Shown: piece by piece, positions 50,701 through 63,678 of the stretch | How positions within the stretch are numbered: the first letter of the stretch is position 1 | Layout of the letters: each line of letters opens with the position of its first letter | DNA from: Beroe ovata | Taxonomy: Eukaryota > Ctenophora > Nuda > Beroida > Beroidae | Length of the DNA stretch: 64,000 nucleotides | Assembly (NCBI GenBank): GCA_946803715.1 | Contig: CAMPET010000021.1 | Location: 3,947 to 67,946 of the forward strand | Direction: 5' to 3' | Made by a program: the position numbers and the translations under genes | Notes under the pieces: generated by a model | Database searches by the model: none | Told to the model about the DNA's origin: nothing | What the model saw: the letters and a program-made list of their open reading frames with translations, nothing else

Positions 50701-53700
50701 GAAGTCGTCAATAGTGATAATCAATCACTCATTTCGGAGTATCAATTTTGCTACAGCTGTACAGTCTCTTATGCAAATGACATCAGAAAAAACCATATTG
50801 ATAATCAACCAGGTAGAGGCATTGGGGAATTGTTCTGCAGATAAAAACTGTAACACTGTTACAGTAGGTGCATCAAGTCATTTACCAAGTGTCGATTACA
50901 GGTTTATCAATCAAATGGCTTCAGTAGACTCCTTCCTGAAAGCCTTGCGTTTTCTACTATCAATGAGATCATGGATGCTATGCCCAACATGGAGTTACTG
51001 TGGGAAAGAAATGGCCTGTGCTCCCAGGTAAGGAAGCATGAAGGGATGGTCGACCTTAGAAGTTAGGTCGGTAGGTAACATCAAATATGATTCATCATCC
51101 TGTACTCTGTACATGAGTGGTGAAAGATGATTGATTTCCAGGCTGTCATGTTGAGATTGGATCAAAACAATTCGAAGGAGAGAACAGCTCTTTCGTTAAA
51201 TGAGAGTGGCTCGTTTCTGGATATTCTGAAAAAAGAGGCATGTGCCCAGTATAATTTTTCCTGGAGTCTATAATCATTTACTTCTTCTTATTCTACTGTG
51301 GATAATGCTTACTTTGATTGTCAGGTGAGGCATATTGCAGAGTCTGGCGATATGGTTCTAACAGGGTGCCAGGGGGTTATTGGCTTCACTAAGTGCCTAC
51401 ATGCTGAAAATATACCAGTCAAAGCAGCAATCTTGAGGTTTGATGTTTCATGAGCCCCTCGTAAATTAAAGGATACCGTCTGTTGAAATGAGTATGAGTG
51501 CGACTGTCTTTCTCATTACAGTCATAGCTGAACCGGTTTAAATCAGAACCTGATTATCAGATCATCCTCATTCATTGTTTGATTTGCAGCTCAGATGATG
51601 ATTTTGAGCCGGACACACTCCTTGTCTCCAATGTAAAATTAGGAAGTACGTGGGGCGCGTTCTGTTATTCTCCAGTCACCACTGCAGAGAGTAAGATTGC
51701 TTTGACAGGAGATGCAGTTGAAATAAATGGCGAGCTAACAGGATCCTTTTGCGAAATTCTAGTTCCAGGTACGCAAATATTAATCAAAGGAATGATATTA
51801 TCGAGAGTTGGTTATCGTTATTAGCAGAATATTTATTTGATGGTTTCATCAAAATCAATTAAATATACGGTATTGAAATCTTGATTTCCACTTCAGGTGA
51901 CTTCAGTTCTGTTACCTGGATAAAAACTCCATACAAAAGTGATGCTGTCAAAGTGTGCTACAGTGCCCTTAATTTTCGGGACCCGATGATAGCAACTAGA
52001 CGGATTAACATCACGACGCTTCCATACGATAAAACGACTTCTAACCTAAGTAAGACGTACATAGGAATAATTTATAGTTTATTCTGTCCTGTGTTTTGTC
52101 AACCAATATGAAGACATCATTCATAATACTTATTCAGAAAGGCTGGGAATGGAGTACAGCGGAGTGGCGTGTGATGGCAAACGGGTGATGGGGATTGTAC
52201 CTTGTCAAGGACTGGCCACGTATGTTCAGGACTATGAACATCTGTCATGGGAGGTAATGAACTTGTCTCCTACAATGAAATTCAATATGACATGAAATGT
52301 AAAAAATGAGAAAGCTCTACTGAATCATTTTCATCCGAGCTCCTCAAAATTAAGCTGAAATTCCTACTACACTTAACAAAGTATCCATCTCTAGGTTCCT
52401 GAAAACTTCACTTTGGAAGAGGCTGCAACACTTCCACTTGCTTATTGTACAGCTTATTACGGATTGATAGAGCGGGCCGGGTTGAAGTGTGGACAGTCAG
52501 TTCTCATACACAATGGGGCTGGGGCAGTTGGAGGTGCTGCGATAAGGATTGCTCTGAAGAGAGGTAGCTATAATCACCAAATTCATCTGACATTGTCATT
52601 CGTCAACCTACCTATCTATCTACTTCTTAGTTGGAAGTGAGAGTAAAACTGTTGGTTCCAACATGATCCAACCACCCATTTATATCAGGATGTGAAGTGT
52701 TCACCACTGTAAGCTCTAAAGAAAAGACTGATTACTTGACTCAAATATTCCCTTCGCTGAAGAAAGAGCACATTGGTCATTCCAGATCAGACGCATTTGT
52801 GAAGACAGTTTTGAGTCAAACTGACTGTAAAGGAGTGGATGTAGTTTTAAACAGTTTATCGGGTATAACATTACCGCACTCATTGCAAAAATTTCACCCT
52901 ATGCATTGATGAATGAACCTCTGCTCCCATGAGTGAAAGTTAAATTCCCCAGGAAACCTGCTCTATGCCAGTGCTAGATGTGTAAAGTGGGGAGGTCACT
53001 TCGTCGAAATTGGAAAGTACGATTTGCAGACCAACAGTGCCATATCAAGAGGGCTGATATCTCGAGGGTGTGCGATACATGGAGTTCAACTTGATGAGCT
53101 TTGGCTGGATTCCAACAAGGACAATTGGAAAGTGGTGCATGATATATTTCAGGGTGAGTACATAATAGTTCAATGTTCGACAGATTTTGTAATCGTTTAT
53201 AGATTTTGCATCATATCAACCTTTCTGAACATCTGCTTTAATTACTCTTTGACTGATACGGAGCATTCACAGATGGATTGAAAAGAAAAGAAATCGTACC
53301 CTTGCAATACACTACATTTAATGACGTCAAAGAAGCTTTAAAGCATATGACTTCTGGGAAACACAAGGGAAAGGTAACCCATACTAGGTTCGCAACTATT
53401 GTCCCTATTGTACACTACAGGGGATGAAAATTTCAATAAACATAAATTTGAGATTAAGGAAGAATTGTCGTGGGTTCCTAGGTAGCTGGTACATATCATT
53501 ATAGGTCCCTACTTGCTCAAGTGACCCTTCTTTCAGATACTGGTAGATGTGCAGAACATCGATTCCGTAGATAATAACACCTCTTATCCGGAAACCCATT
53601 CTGAAAGAAACATTGACAAGATTTCTAAAGCTGGAATCCGTGCTATAGTCCAGGAAGAGAGGGAAAAGATGGAAGATTTTGAGGTTCAAGATGCGGTTAC

Positions 53701-55154
53701 TGAAGTGAAGAAGAAGGGACTTGGTTGTGACGGTGTGTACTTGGTCACTGGAGGATTAGGATCGCTTGGTATCGAAGTAAGTATGCCAATATCAAACGGA
53801 CGAAAACTGTTTATAAGCTTTTATGCTACTTAATACTTGCCATATATCAGTAGTCGAAACATTCTCTTGAATAGCCATAGCCCAATAAATATTTCGTGTT
53901 TTACCAGTTAGCTACCTGGCTTGTTTCCAATGGATGTACCGTCCTGTTGATTGGAAGGAATGCCCCAAGCCCATCAGCAAGAGTTGCATTGGATTCACTC
54001 CGGAAAGTTGGGAGAACCTTGGTGAAAGTTGAGCTTGGTGATGTGCGAGATCGCGATTTCGTCGAAAACCTTTTCCTCAAAAACAAGATAGGTAGGTTCA
54101 GCTTTGACAAGTACATTCTTTAATTCAGGAATCGTCATATGAGATTCATATCAGGAGAGTCTAAATGATTTATTTTTAGTCGGTGTCTTCCATCTGGCTG
54201 GTATTCTGAGTGATGGCATTTTTTCTTCAATAACTCAAGAAACATGGAATGCTGTTGTGAAAGCGAAGGTTTTGGGTGCTCGAAATCTGGATATTATTTG
54301 TAGACAGAGAAGAGATCAAATCAAAGTATTTGTTTGCTTCTCCTCAATTGTCGCGGCATTTGGGAATGCAGGACAGAGTGCATATGGCTTTGCAAACTCT
54401 GTGGTAGATGGGATCTGTAGAAGACGGATAGAGGACAATCTGCCAGCCCTCAGTCTTCAGTGGGGTCTTATTGGAGTTGGAATGGGGACCAACATAAAGC
54501 AGGTGAGGTAGTGAACGTCATGCGTTATTGGCAAACAGACTAAATCATGATAACCAGTGATGAAGTTTCAAAATCAATATGAATTATCTCGCACCCCAGG
54601 TGTGTGGTTCTGCCCCAATGTCACAAATGACATTCCAGTCTTGTTTAATGGACGTGTTGGACCTTTCCCTCAGTGGTGTGGTTCTCCTCTATGTGCCATA
54701 CCAAGAAAACGGAGACAAAACAGGTTAAACTTCCACTAGACATTATTGTGTACAGTCATAGTGTGCAGTTTACACTCATATCATTCACAAGATGGATGCC
54801 TTATAAATTATGAACATCAATATCACTATCATAATAATTAATAGGGTTGAGCTTTTCCTGTGCTAAGCAGTATTTTTCGGAGTTCCAGTACTATCATAAT
54901 ACGGCTATTCCCATGCAGGCGGATCAAGCACAGCATTGCTCAGCAAAGTCTCCAAGGTTCTTGGTGTTACAGACTTGGTATCCCATGGTGATACGCTCCT
55001 ATCTCGATTTGGTGTGGACTCTTTGATGGCAGTTGAGCTGTCTGCTCTCCTTACAAGAGATGCTGGAGCTCACTTTACCCCTGACCAGATTCGAGAACTC
55101 TCCTTTAGTGGCCTACACAAGCTTTGCTCTATCAACGAAGATCAAGATGAGTAG
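44782..55154 (+). CDS. Animal FAS-like megasynthase with inactive KS domain (KS0-AT-DH-psiME-ER-KR-ACP)
   Basis: Multi-exon gene; ATG at 44782 in a strong ACCATGG context, stop at 55152-55154. Cytosolic type I FAS/animal FAS-like PKS family. Domain order: KS 44782 to about 46840; AT about 47160-48480 ([11 protein letters not shown] with nucleophile Ser, AFHSSLV with His); DH about 48580-49900 ([15 protein letters not shown], His kept); pseudo-methyltransferase-like linker about 50120-51440; ER about 51590-53390 ([21 protein letters not shown]); KR about 53540-54500 ([25 protein letters not shown]); ACP 54936-55154 ([10 protein letters not shown], phosphopantetheine Ser). The sequence ends right after the ACP, so there is no thioesterase. 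The KS active site reads VDGGGASSG where family members have VDTACSSS, and both KS catalytic His motifs are gone. Condensation in cis is therefore not expected. Confidence 0.88.
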
Positions 55155-56104
55155 GAAGAGAGAGGCCTCAGACGGAAAAAACTGACCGATTAAAAAGAGA
55201 CAATATCAATGAGGAACATAATATTATTATTATGATAGATTTATGAATAAAAGGAACACTCGTGAGAATTCAAAATGGCGTGATTTTCATAATCAAAGTC
55301 ACGGTCATATTAATACGATTATCTCAATAAATTTTTTGATTGGCGATTTTTGAGGCGGTGTGCTCCTATGACAAATGGAAGATTTTCCGTGCAATTTATT
55401 CAATGCAAATAGTTATTTTTTCATTGAGTCCGGTTCAAGGTTGAAAGATACTATTATACCAACCGTACACCCAACTGACCAGCTTTTCGGGATGATATCG
55501 TTCTCAATACTGGTTGAAAATACATTTAGGATAATTTCAATTTGATGAATTGCTCGAGAACACAAGGTTTATGAAATTTATGGGATAGGGAACAGGTTAC
55601 AAAATTTAGTACCTAACTGTAAGTTGTAACCAATGTGCTGATCTGATTGGCTGTTTTGTGGTGGTGCTACCTGACAACAAGCTTATTGGCACACACTGGG
55701 CTTGGATTCGATGCGTTCTTGGAAGAAGAGTGTTGCCCGCAGCAGCTAGCTTAGGTGCTGATGGAAGGTGAGATAACTTGAACAATAGATATTCGCTGGA
55801 ATACAGCCCATGCAAACTTTGAGACAAAGCTTTTGTTGCCCCAATTAGTATATAATTAGATGAAATTCAGATCAGTTTCACTTCATCTGCACAATACATC
55901 TCTGATACAACTATCAATGAGTAACTATCACAAACCTTGCTCTCATTACACGACTGGAAGGAGACATGCAATGGTAAGTGCAACCCAACAAACATACAAT
56001 ACCGCCTCTTTTTCATTCTTTTGTGCCACTCATCGACGCTGTTATTGTTTCATTTTCAACTTCAAGCCGTAACCTTTTGATATTTGACGGTAAATATTAG
56101 CCAA
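55155..56104. other. Intergenic region between the megasynthase and the ENaC-like gene
   Basis: AT-rich. Holds the megasynthase 3' flank with its AATAAA and the upstream region of the channel gene. Short open frames at 55606-55827 and 55860-56072 lack conserved motifs or splice partners. No gene supported. Confidence 0.55.
55246..55251 (+). terminator. Candidate polyadenylation signal for the megasynthase
   Basis: AATAAA hexamer 92 bases after the stop codon, in an AT-rich 3' flank; typical spacing for a metazoan 3' UTR. Confidence 0.55.
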
Positions 56105-57830
56105 ATGGATTCTGATACTGAACGTGGGATGGCAGTGCGTCATGAACCGAAACATGATAGGCTTCACATAAAAAGCAAGAAGTGGTACCCACTTAACAGT
56201 TTTGCAGAAGAAACCTCGACGCATGGTCTCATGTTTGCTTTCCGGAGTAGAGGTCCAGTGAAGATCATCTCTATGGTAGTTTGTACAGTATTCTTCTTTG
56301 TGACTGTCTACAATGTTGCACTCAGTAAGTGGAATAGTGTTGTTGCGATAAGTCAAGTATCACTTGACTGAACGCATATTTCTGTTTAATCTCTGCAAGC
56401 TGGATAGGTATTACTGTATTAGGTAGTAGTCAAAACACGGCCTGTTTTTGACTACTGCTACCTTAACAGGCTCAGTGGTATAAAAGTCGTAGTCGAATGT
56501 ATTTTCAGACATACAGAAATAACGGGAAGACCCACGAGGAACTCTGATAACTCAGAAGATAAAAATCTCGGATCCCCATGCACCGACAGTGTTCTTGTGT
56601 CCCTCGAGTATGATTGATAAGACATTGCTGGCTCCACTTCTGCAGGAATTCTACAATAAAAATGAGTTCATCAATAGAAACCAGGTCACTATTAATGAGA
56701 AAAGATTGGAGAAACTGCAAGAACTCTATGGTGATATGTATTACAAGGATTTTCTAAAAAGGTAGGCCATTTCCATGGTTCATAATATGTTTCTCTCGGC
56801 AAATTATATGAAATCTGTCATATATGATATGTTCAGGTTCGGAAGTTTGCAAGAGAGTAATCGGGAAAGTAGTGTTTGTCTTGTTGGAACAGATCTGATG
56901 CTCAATGAGAACGGCTGCATTGAAGAGGTTGAATTGGTCCTAACTGAACGTGGGGTATGTTATCAGATAAACGCTAACAGGAATATACTCCTTAGGGGTG
57001 GCCATTATGGGGCAATCAACTTTGTAACAATGCTAGATCCCGATCACTCGCTCAAGAACAGCCTGGAGTATGGTTTGGAAGTTTTTATCAAAGATCAAGG
57101 TTCCATCATCAATCGGTTTGACCAAGGCGATATTCTTACATCAGCACGGGTCCACACTCTGAAAGTAGCAGTTGAAGAAGTTAAGTCCATGAAGCAGAGG
57201 CAGGATGAAATCGTGTGTTTTGATACTGAAGATCCAGGGATGTATTACCCCAGGGCATTCTACGGGTCTCCCAGGATGTGTGATAAATCATGCTATGCAG
57301 CACATGCCGTGACATTCCTCAACAAAACCCAAGGATGTATTGATGTACCAAATTTCGATTCAGAGGACATGCCACCTTGTACTATGAGAGACTTGAAAGA
57401 CTACATGGTTTATTCTTCAGACATAGGAATAACAAACACAAAGAAGGAGCTCATAGATAAGTACCTAGAGGAAGCAGTACCGTCAGGATGTGTTCCGCCA
57501 TGTATTCTGAAAAGCTACTCCTACTATGTGCACTCTAACCTCATAGACGATAACCTTTACACATTCCTATCAACTAGGCTGAGCACACCAGTGGACAAAT
57601 TGAAGAAAACACTCATCATAATCAAAATTCTGTTCCCGGATATAAAGTCTGAAGTAACAGAAATCCGTACGTACCCCCTTAGCAACCTCTTGGGTGATGT
57701 GGGAGGTGTTTTCGGACTTTTCCTCGGTTTCAGTGTCTTCACTTTCCTCGAATACATCTATTTTGCTGTATTCTACCTCCTGAAAAAACTGTGTGGCCAA
57801 AAAATCACTGGGGAGTGGCTAGTGGATTAA
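56105..57830 (+). CDS. DEG/ENaC/ASIC-family cation channel subunit
   Basis: Plasma-membrane, trimeric, amiloride-type channel family. Exons 56105-56324, about 56530-56761 and 56837-57830, giving about 480 residues. The N-terminus has the family HG gating motif (STHGLMF), then TM1 (IISMVVCTVFFFVTVY). Exon 2 gives the post-TM1 stretch (HAPTVFLCPS). Exon 3 has the palm/beta region GVCYQINANRN, Cys-rich ectodomain pairs and TM2 with GGVFGLFLGFSVFTFLEYIYF, including the GxS selectivity filter (GFS) and the conserved Glu. The acceptor of exon 2 is weak: the phase-compatible choice is AAG at 56527-56529, because the stronger-looking TTTTCAG at about 56508 would run into an in-frame stop. Length fits the family (about 450-650 residues). 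Confidence 0.88.
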
Positions 57831-60391
57831 AAGACGCTGCTTGCCCTTGTGCTGGAGTGCCAACTGGCAACTTACTTTAGTTGATAATCTTATCTACCAC
57901 ATCCAGTAGTTAAAGATATGATATTAGTGGGAGTTATCGCTATCTCTCTAAATTAGGTAGCTCTAGGGATCGATAACTTGCATAAGGTCTAAGAACTACC
58001 TATACTATATTGATTATTGAGCAATATTACCTCTACAACGTCATTCTAATTCTATATTGTCGGGCTTACAATGACATAACAGTATGATTGCATCCAATGA
58101 TGCAACAGCTGGACTTGCAGATAGCTTCACACAATGGTAGAAAGGTCCATGATGCACAGATTTCAGTAGCGATCCGGGTTGCCTACTGCAAGTTATTGCA
58201 ACATTTCAGTCCATACTCCATTGTTTTTCATCATAATCAAAGGTATCTGCATATTGCCACCAGTGTGAAATGATTGCGATTCAGATGACATTAGAACAGA
58301 AAATATTAGGATCGCCAATCCTAATACAGGAAAAAGGATTGCTGTGATTATCTGCTGTTATTTTGGTGCGTTCAATCAACTCAGACCATATTCTGCGATG
58401 CGGATATTAATCAGTCTTGCAGCGACCAATATTTTGAATATCAACCATGAGTAGATCATGGATAATTTTTTTCAAAAAAGCATCATATTATCAACAATAG
58501 ACCCGGAATGAGTTACACTAGGTAATTGTCTAACAGTAACTGTGATCTAGGATTATATATAGCTTACAGTTACATATTCCACTTAGTTATTTCGAGCTCA
58601 TTGCCTACCACTCTTCTGTTTTGTTTTATATAACACTGTTTAAATTAGTTTGTTTTATGAAGCACCAAATCAACAAAAACATTTTTCATTGGACATTATA
58701 ATACCGAAACTCTCCTAGAACATACTGATAAACACAGTAACACTAGCATGTTTATGGTACCATTGACGTTTTCACTGACGTATTAGCTGACCATCTGCTA
58801 CATATTATTGTTACCTCATCAGATTTGTACCACTCATACACACACATAAACACAGACACTACATTGTGTGTATACATACGGATGAAGAGGCTGGATGCTG
58901 TACTCGTGTACAGTGACGCTTTATAATTTGTAGTTGTAGACCTTGTTCAATGCTCATGATACATCGCATGATATTGAGGTGCCTAAAAGAGTCCATGTAG
59001 AATATTTGAACACAATTATGTGTGATTTGTAACTCAAATATGTAACCAACTTATATGAAGACTTATACCTATTATTGATATTGTATGTACTTCTCTATTA
59101 ATTTTGCCACAGCAGCTGATGCCTTAAGTAATTCAGACCACACAGCAATTGTGGTACACTCTGCTTACTCTAGCTGGCGTTATTCACTATTTCGCAATCT
59201 AGCTGTGATTGTGTGTTCGCGTTCGATATTACTATTATTTTACCTGACCTCAGACCTCCAGAGTTAATGACCGTACCGGTATAATAGTCTTGAAAAAAGC
59301 TCCAAAGATTAATTAATTCCTCTCTTTCTTCGATGAAATGAGTCTCGATTCACTGGGCAAAGCCGCCGAGAATCAGAGATTTACCAACTCCAAAAGGGCA
59401 AATCTCTAATAAACCATTTATCGTGGGTTATGAACCCCACAGTGGTAGACACATGATCATTGTGATCATGGTCACGCATGAGCAAAGTCAAATAGAAAGG
59501 CTGATGATTTTCGTGAACAGCTGGGAATCCTTGGATTTATATGAATTTGCAACAGCTTTTATCCAGCTTATTATTTCCTTTTCCGCACCATGGCAGGCTG
59601 TTTGATCTCACATTTTACCTGGCCGTGTCACATATACAATCCAGTACTGAACTGCGGGCATATGTTTTGTTAGATGAACTGACCGCACGTGATCAGGTCA
59701 CATGATCAACAACACATTATACCAACTATTATATTGAGTTGAGCCTCATACAAAAGCCATTGTACGTAAACACAGACACTCGTGCTAATCATAGTTTGCT
59801 GTAGTACGTTGAGCAACGGATGGTAGTATAAAATATAGTGAATATTGTGTAATTTATACACACTTTATAATAGTGCTCCCGTGTGCGTTTGTATCATGAG
59901 TATCTCATTATTAGTCTAGTCCGGCTGTGTCTCTTGTTAGTGAGAGGCACCTCAATAATTCTCATATTTGTTTTGAGCACCGATGATCTATAATTATTTG
60001 ACATCTGTAATCGTCATATATGATGTCGCAACTCCTTCATGTATAGGTGTCAAGAAGAAGCAGCGTGGTGAATCAGGTGACCAGGACTATATAATAGAAG
60101 CAGGAGGGGGCGTGCCGCAGCTGGTGGAACAAGACTCACACACAAAGTTTAAATTAGCAACTCGCACCACTTTCCTCTGAGGTGTCCTCTACACACACAG
60201 GGATCTTTGCAGCTCTACTGCACTCGTCACAGTTTGTCAATTCACGTAGAGGCCTCAGTAGTAGCAGCTACTACCACCTATACCATACGTCTTCCGTACC
60301 CGATACCCTTACTTGATGTTGTTTTGACTGAATATCGCGGAGTACACACATACACACACGAGTGCTAGTTCTTATTAAGTGCTATTGTATT
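57831..60391. other. Gene-poor intergenic region upstream of the convertase gene
   Basis: About 2.5 kb, AT-rich, with short palindromic TGATCA-type clusters near 59453-59480 and 59690-59710. Open frames of 60-65 codons (58088-58273, 59085-59267, 59423-59605, 59983-60180) have no homology that I recognise. No tRNA cloverleaf found by eye. The last 300 bases probably hold the promoter and 5' UTR of the convertase gene. Confidence 0.55.
60088..60094 (+). promoter_or_regulatory. Possible TATA element upstream of the convertase gene
   Basis: TATATAA about 300 bases before the convertase ATG, followed by a GC-richer stretch. Sequence resemblance only. Confidence 0.25.
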
Positions 60392-63300
60392 ATGGTTAGC
60401 AATGTTGCCGTCCTTGCCCTAGTATTCGAGTTAGTTTTCTTCTCGGTTGTTTCTTGTGTCGTTACTGATGATGTCGTGGTGAAGCTGAGTAGAGATGCTG
60501 ATGCCGACCAGGTGGCAGAACAGCATGGGTATCTCAATATGGGCCAAGTAAGATATACCAAGCTTGTACTGACATTCCTCCGTCATTTCATGGTTATATT
60601 CAGCTATCATATTTATTGAGGGTTCTACCTACACTACAGGTTCATTCGGGACTCGTGGAGAGAATGTATCACTTCAAGAAGAGACATGGGAAGGAGGACA
60701 GAGTGAAACGAGACTTGACGGAACTTCTGTACCATGAACATGTCAGTTCCTAGCCTACCATGAGTACCGCAATTTTCAGTCACTCCATGTTATTAATATG
60801 TTATTCAGTAGGTCGAAGTGCATGACGTGTCCTGAAGCTCAATTTTGATTGTTCAATGTTCAGGTAGAGTATTTCGAAGAAGATGAGATGATCGATATCG
60901 AGAAGAGGAAGAGAAAAAGCGATGAAGACACTAGTCTCAACAAAAGATATAACGACCCTTCATGGTCTAAAGAGTGGTTTTTGGTAAGGCTTTACAATGC
61001 CGGAATATGATTTGACCGCATATAGGGTATTAAGATACCTACCTAGTACCTAGCTTCCATTCAATCAAACAGTAGAGTGATAGTTGATTGAACTCATCCC
61101 AGAACTCATTGGATGCTGGGGTGTACCAGGATTATGGTTACAACATCAACGTGGTACCTGCATGGGAGCAAGGATACAATGGGAGTGGTGTTGTTTTGTG
61201 CGTAGTTGATGATGGTGAGACAACTGCCTGTTATTGAAATACTTTGACCAACTTTTGTTGATCGTGCGCCAATCATTTGTACGTTTTTCTGTTACAGGAG
61301 TTGAAAAATCGCACCCAGATCTAGTTGAAAACTTCGTAAGTAATGCCTATAGTATTAAGAATACATACCTCTTTCACAGTCCTAGAATAAGGACTTACAC
61401 TTTCATGCCTATAATTGAATCAGAAGTAGATAGGTCATTCATGTCTCAATTTGGCAGGACCCTGATGCTAGTTTCGATCTACAAGGCAATAAGGCAGATC
61501 CTACGCCGAGGTATGCAGCAGGGGAACCCAACAGACATGGGACAAGATGTGCAGGTGAAATAGCCGGGAAGAAGAACAATGGGGTGTGTGGTGTGGGAGT
61601 GGCTCACGGGGCCAAGATTGGAGGTTTGTGCATTCATCGCATACCTACATTCATCACATACTTCATCGTCTGTGATCAGTGAATTAGTGCATCTAATCGG
61701 AAGTACGGTGGGCGATTACTGGACTTTGATTTTAGGGATTAGGATACTAGATGGATCCGTAACCCGTCTCATGGAAAGTAAGGCTCTGGGTTTCAACACC
61801 AGTTACATTGATATTTACTCTGCTTCATGGGGCCCACCCGATAATGGTAAAGCTATGGACGGACCTAAGGGTGTGACAGCTATGGTTATAGAGGAAGCAA
61901 TTAGACAGGTACATTTCCCTGAGTGGGCTAAGCGAGGAAAATTTCAAGTTGAATGTCAGCTGTCACTGAGTCCACTGACCATTTGTAAAATGAACTAGAA
62001 AGGTAGGTATGTATCAGTGTATGCAATATGCATGATCTAGTGAAAATTTAACACAGGGACGGGATGGAAAAGGCTCTATCTATGTCTGGGCTGGTGGGAA
62101 TGGTGGAAAGACTGACGACTGCAATGCTGATGGCTATCAGACTATGAGATACAGTATCAGCATTCAGGCTGTCGGTATGAATGGAGACACACCGTACTAT
62201 GCAGAGCCATGTGCCTCAGCATTGGCATCAACATTTAGCAGTGGATATGTGCACAGCATTGTGAGAGCAAACATAATGATGATTATATTATGAGCAACTG
62301 TGTTGTTGTCTCCGACAATTCCTATTCTTAACTCAGCAATATATTCCAGGCCACAACGGATCTTCACGGTGAATGTACTGAGTCACATTCGGGTACAAGT
62401 GCTGCCGCACCCATCGCAGCCGGGATAATTGCACTAGCTCTACAGGCAAAGTAAGCATCAGCACCCTTTCCCAGTTCCCCTTCTTTTAGTACTGTATCAA
62501 CATTTCTTATCAAAAATAACCACTTGACTCCCATTATTGTCTGTATCATCAGCTGAGACATTTTTCGCAGTCCTAACCTAACCTGGCGAGACGTGCAACA
62601 TGTTATAATCCGATCTTCTGTACCTGATCTACTTTATCACCACGGGGGATGGAATCGAAATGGTGCTGGTCGATCAACACATATCAACTTTGGGTAATTG
62701 ACTAGAGAATGGAAATAATCTGAATCAATTTGTTTCCTTGTGTTGCGTTATCAGGAGAACACAGTTATAATTTGGTGTTTCAGATACGGAATCGTTGATG
62801 CATCCCGAATGGTGAATATAGCTGAAAACTGGGCAAACGTGGGTGAGGATCTCATGTGCCAATCAGAGGAGCAAGTCCATGACAGGTAAGTGAGTACCTA
62901 GCTGTAAGCATGCAATGTGAATACGTTGAATTACTCGAACCATTTTGTGTGAATAAGATGCTTATGATAATCATGAGTAAATCTAATGGGTATCCTACAG
63001 GCTCCCACAAAAATATACAAGCTAAGGAATTGTGGGAGTTAATGATGCTAAATTCAGGAATATTCCGGCCATGGAGAATTTAACAGTGGAAATTCCGTTC
63101 AAAGGCTGCAATGAAACTATAAACAGCACGATAAATGCTTTGGAGCATGTCTACTTAGTCATCGATATCTCTGCAGAGAAAAGAGGTATGCAATAATTTT
63201 TTGTACATTTGCATGTTTGTCCACTTTCATATACATTATTTATGTATGTTTAGGGAATTGATAACACAGCTTTGGACTAGTTGTGTCTATCTATTCACAT

Positions 63301-63678
63301 TTCGACTTATAAAATCTCAGGGGATATAACTGTTGATCTTACATCACCATCTGGTACCAAAGTTCAACTCATTAGCACTAGAGCTTATGACAATGACTCC
63401 AATGGGTTCAAAAACTGGAAACTCAATACTGTGTTCATGTTCGGAGAGCATCCAGAGGGTAAAATACAGTTGAATGTTAATGTTATGTAATAACAACCAT
63501 TATTAATTGTTTTATCATTGATGGTTATAACGAAACAATTCTACAGGAACATGGACTGTAGAGATTGCTAATAATGGGAAGAAGTCAGCCAAACTAAACA
63601 CACTGTACTTGGAAGTGTATGGCACAGAGGATATCCCTCAGGAGAACTACAAATTTCCTGAGTCCGATGACTTATCTG
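60392..63678 (+). CDS. Furin/PCSK-like proprotein convertase, 3' end beyond the window
   Basis: Secretory-pathway subtilisin-like protease that cleaves precursors after paired basic residues. Exons 60392-60547, 60640-60741, 60864-60983, 61103-61214, 61298-61335, 61458-61623, 61736-61908, 62057-62260, 62350-62450, 62571-62693, 62786-62885, 63058-63185, 63321-63458 and 63547-63678 join in phase. Signal peptide ([18 protein letters not shown]), S8 pro-domain (HGYLNMGQ) and basic autocleavage candidates (EKRKRK, NKR) come first. The catalytic triad is intact: Asp in [13 protein letters not shown], His in [13 protein letters not shown], Ser in [14 protein letters not shown]; oxyanion Asn in VWAGGNGG. 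P domain at about 63058-63678 ([29 protein letters not shown]). A Cys-containing exon may begin near 63950 (CRQCND), hinting at a furin-type Cys-rich tail, but its acceptor phase is unclear. Class-level call; the exact PCSK orthologue is not assigned. Confidence 0.92.

Noticed and set aside
55606-56072. Short open frames upstream of the ENaC-like gene
   Set aside because: No conserved motif, no phase-compatible link to the first channel exon; probably 5' flank or UTR.
56507-56529. TTTTCAG near 56508 as the acceptor of the second ENaC exon
   Set aside because: In the phase set by the first exon it runs into a stop after a few codons. The next AG at 56528-56529 restores the frame of the conserved post-TM1 motif.
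59330-59460. Possible tRNA or structured RNA around the GC-richer patch
   Set aside because: No cloverleaf or A/B box pair could be assembled by eye.
57831-60391. Small open frames of about 60-85 codons
   Set aside because: AT-rich, no recognised motifs, no splice context that gives a coherent product.
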